Shown here: positions 5,497 to 7,248 of the stretch, in pieces
Layout of the letters: each line of letters begins with the position of its first letter
Position numbering within the stretch: position 1 is the first letter of the stretch
Assembly: GCA_903832165.1 (NCBI GenBank)
Contig: CAILAQ010000083.1
Coordinates: 1-7,248 of the forward strand
Length of the DNA: 7,248 nucleotides
Reading direction: 5' to 3'
Source: an uncultured Bacteroidota bacterium
Lineage (GTDB): Bacteria > Bacteroidota > Bacteroidia > Bacteroidales > UBA12481
Program-made: the position numbers and the translations under genes
Notes under the pieces: generated by a model
What the model was told of the DNA's origin: nothing
Seen by the model: only the letters and a program-made list of their open reading frames with translations
Database searches by the model: none

Positions 5497-7203
5497 ATGT
5501 CAAATATCGGATCTTATGAGGACCGTCTGAGGGATTTCAGCTGGTCGATTGCAGAAAAGGAACTCGGATACAATCCGGGGGATACCATTAACATCGGCTG
5601 GTATTGCACCGACCGAATCTGTCAACTTGGAAAAGCAGACAAAACAGCCCTGATCTGGGAAGGCCGCGAAGAGGACAATATGCGTAAATATACGTTCAAT
5701 GATCTTCGCATTCTTACCAATACCTTCGGAACTTTCCTGAGGAATACCGGGCTTCGCGATGGCGACAGGATCTGCCTGTTCATGGATAAGGCGCCTGAAC
5801 TTTATCTGGGTTTCCTGAGCATCCTGAAGATTGGCGCAGTGGCACAGCCGCTTTTCTCTGCTTTCGGCGATGATTCACTTTTTGTCAGATTGGAAAATGC
5901 AGGGACCAGAGCGATCATCACCTCCCGCAAGCATGCTTCGAAAGTTCAGAAAATCCTTGACAAGCTTCCTAATCTGGAATTTATCATTGTGGTGGATGAT
6001 GATGGGAAAAAGCCACTGAAAAACAAGGAGATAGCATTTTCACTGGATAAAGCAACTCCGGTTGAAACCTTTGAATTCTTCCCGACAAAGGCAGAAAGCA
6101 ATTCTGTATTACACTATACGTCAGGCACAACCGGCCAGCCAAAGGGAGTTAAACACGTTCACTCTTCACTGATATCGCAGTACATCACCGCCAAATGGGT
6201 ACTTGATCTGCAGGATGATGATATTTATTGGTGTACCGCAGATCCGGGCTGGGTTACCGGCACAAGTTACGGAATCATCGGCGCATGGAGCCTGGGTATC
6301 ACCCAATGCGTAAAAGATGCAGGATTTTCTGCTGAAACATGGTATCGGTTTATTGAAAAATATAAAATCACCATGTGGTATTCGGCACCTACCGCCATCC
6401 GGTCGTTGATGAAGGCCGGCGATGAAATTATTAAGCAGTTCGATCACAGCTCTTTACGCCACCTGGCCAGCGTTGGAGAACCACTTAATGCCGAAGCAGT
6501 TGTATGGTCGCAGAGAGTATTCGGATTGCCATTCCATGATACCTACTGGCAAACTGAAACCGGATCGATTATGATTACAAACTATCCGGGAATGAAAATC
6601 CGCCCGGGATCCATGGGTAAAGCATTCCCCGGACTCACGGCTGCACTTCTTAATCCGGATACTTTCGAACCGTTCGCTGAAGTCAACAAACCCGGTCTGA
6701 TCGCTTTCCGATTTGACTGGCCGGCCCGCATGCGGACCTATTGGAATAATCAGGAAACTTTCGACAAAAAATTCAAGAATGGATGGTATATCACCGGCGA
6801 CCGCTCCACAATTGATAAAGACGGATATTTCTGGTTCATTGGCCGTGACGATGACGTCATCAATACCGGCGGCCATCTGGTCAGCCCGTTCGAGGTGGAA
6901 TCTGCCCTTCTTGAGCATGAAGCCGTTGCTGAATCTGCCGTCGTTTCAAAGCCCGATGAGATCAATATGGAGGTGGTGAAAGCATTTATCACCCTAAAGC
7001 CCGGCTTTGTTGCCAGTGATGAACTGGAGCTTGAAATCATGAACTTCATCCGCAAGAAACTATCCTCGATTGCCATGCCGCAGGAGATCGAATACATCGA
7101 CCTGCTTCCGAAAACCAGAAGCGGCAAAATCATGCGCCGGGTACTCCACGCCAAAGAATGGGGCGAAGAGATCGGTGATATATCAACCTTGGAAAATGAC
7201 TAA
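5497..7203 (+). CDS. acsA: Acetate-CoA ligase (AMP-forming acetyl-CoA synthetase), AcsA type
   Basis: A 568-residue adenylate-forming enzyme, close in length to Bacillus AcsA (about 570) and shorter than E. coli Acs (652). It activates acetate with ATP to acetyl-AMP, then transfers acetyl to CoA, in the cytosol. Seen: phosphate loop YTSGTTGQPKGV (207-218); YWCTADPGWVTGTSYG (244-259), typical of AcsA; SVGEPLN (325-331); YWQTETG (350-356); TGD (433-435); the hinge and A8 region GRDDDVINTGGH (449-460); and A10 motif LPKTRSGKIMRR (537-548) with catalytic K544. W351 matches the tryptophan that restricts the pocket of Salmonella Acs to short acyl groups and is glycine in medium-chain ligases, so acetate (or propionate) is the likely substrate. 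P538-x4-G-K544 fits the motif recognised by Pat-type lysine acetyltransferases, so acetylation control is possible but unproven. Upstream in-frame TAA at 5476-5478 fixes the start. No Shine-Dalgarno sequence. Confidence 0.92.
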   Translation: MSNIGSYEDRLRDFSWSIAEKELGYNPGDTINIGWYCTDRICQLGKADKTALIWEGREEDNMRKYTFNDLRILTNTFGTFLRNTGLRDGDRICLFMDKAPELYLGFLSILKIGAVAQPLFSAFGDDSLFVRLENAGTRAIITSRKHASKVQKILDKLPNLEFIIVVDDDGKKPLKNKEIAFSLDKATPVETFEFFPTKAESNSVLHYTSGTTGQPKGVKHVHSSLISQYITAKWVLDLQDDDIYWCTADPGWVTGTSYGIIGAWSLGITQCVKDAGFSAETWYRFIEKYKITMWYSAPTAIRSLMKAGDEIIKQFDHSSLRHLASVGEPLNAEAVVWSQRVFGLPFHDTYWQTETGSIMITNYPGMKIRPGSMGKAFPGLTAALLNPDTFEPFAEVNKPGLIAFRFDWPARMRTYWNNQETFDKKFKNGWYITGDRSTIDKDGYFWFIGRDDDVINTGGHLVSPFEVESALLEHEAVAESAVVSKPDEINMEVVKAFITLKPGFVASDELELEIMNFIRKKLSSIAMPQEIEYIDLLPKTRSGKIMRRVLHAKEWGEEIGDISTLEND

Positions 7204-7236
7204 GCTGACAGCTGATTTTAGAGCTGTCAGCTTTTC
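7202..7236 (+). terminator. Intrinsic terminator of acsA, overlapping the stop codon
   Basis: AAGCTGACAGCT (7202-7213) and AGCTGTCAGCTT (7222-7233) form a perfect 12-bp stem with an 8-nt loop, followed by TTC. The first two stem bases are the last two of the TAA stop (7201-7203). So the acsA transcript probably ends immediately after the gene, leaving no sign of a downstream operon partner. Confidence 0.88.
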
Positions 7237-7248
7237 TTCCATGCTGAC

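Noticed and set aside
6454..6918. 154-residue minus-strand frame, and the overlapping 6750-7154 frame
   Set aside because: Both lie antisense inside acsA, whose motifs are continuous through this stretch; they have no recognisable domain.
5497..7203. Long-chain fatty acyl-CoA ligase acting with the FadL-like barrel
   Set aside because: W351 in YWQTETG and AcsA-type motifs point to a short-acyl pocket, and the two genes are 2.8 kb apart on opposite strands.
1..7248. A new defence, mobile or biosynthetic system
   Set aside because: All five genes belong to recognisable housekeeping or transport families with expected motifs intact. There is no unexplained coding space above 300 bp and no integrase, transposase or effector-like gene.

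Overview
The window looks like a chromosomal segment of a Bacteroidota bacterium, probably from the uncultured or environmental Bacteroidales side of the phylum. This rests on three things: start codons without Shine-Dalgarno sequences, TTG/TAnnTTTG-type promoter candidates, and the gene types (a FadL/OmpP1 barrel, a short-chain-type threonine dehydrogenase, an AcsA-type acetate ligase). It holds five protein genes, one cut by the left edge. I see no rRNA, tRNA, CRISPR array, transposase, phage gene or toxin-antitoxin pair.

Layout. Positions 1-1009 (minus) encode a membrane acyltransferase of the DUF5009/COG4299 (NagX/HGSNAT-like) family whose 3' end lies outside the window. Upstream of it on the same strand, behind a clear terminator, is a FadL/OmpP1-type outer-membrane barrel gene (1098-2726) with an alanine-rich insert. 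A 240-bp intergenic region (2727-2966) follows, with two hairpins, a 7-bp tandem repeat and a GC-rich palindrome. Next come an L-threonine 3-dehydrogenase (2967-3929, minus) and, divergent from it across 189 bp, glycine C-acetyltransferase kbl (4119-5306, plus). After a terminator, acetate-CoA ligase acsA (5497-7203, plus) closes the window with its own terminator overlapping the stop codon.

Function. Tdh and Kbl are the two steps of threonine degradation: threonine to 2-amino-3-oxobutanoate, then with CoA to glycine and acetyl-CoA. AcsA makes acetyl-CoA from acetate and ATP, so three adjacent genes converge on acetyl-CoA. The barrel gene probably imports hydrophobic molecules, and the acyltransferase probably modifies a sugar or glycan at the inner membrane; no sequence evidence ties these two to the threonine genes.

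The region is mostly ordinary metabolism, and I found no convincing undescribed system. The items most worth a second look are the alanine-rich insert in the barrel protein, the GTCACNN tandem repeat with its adjacent palindrome, a G8 tract inside the acyltransferase gene, and an AACCT motif just upstream of three start codons.
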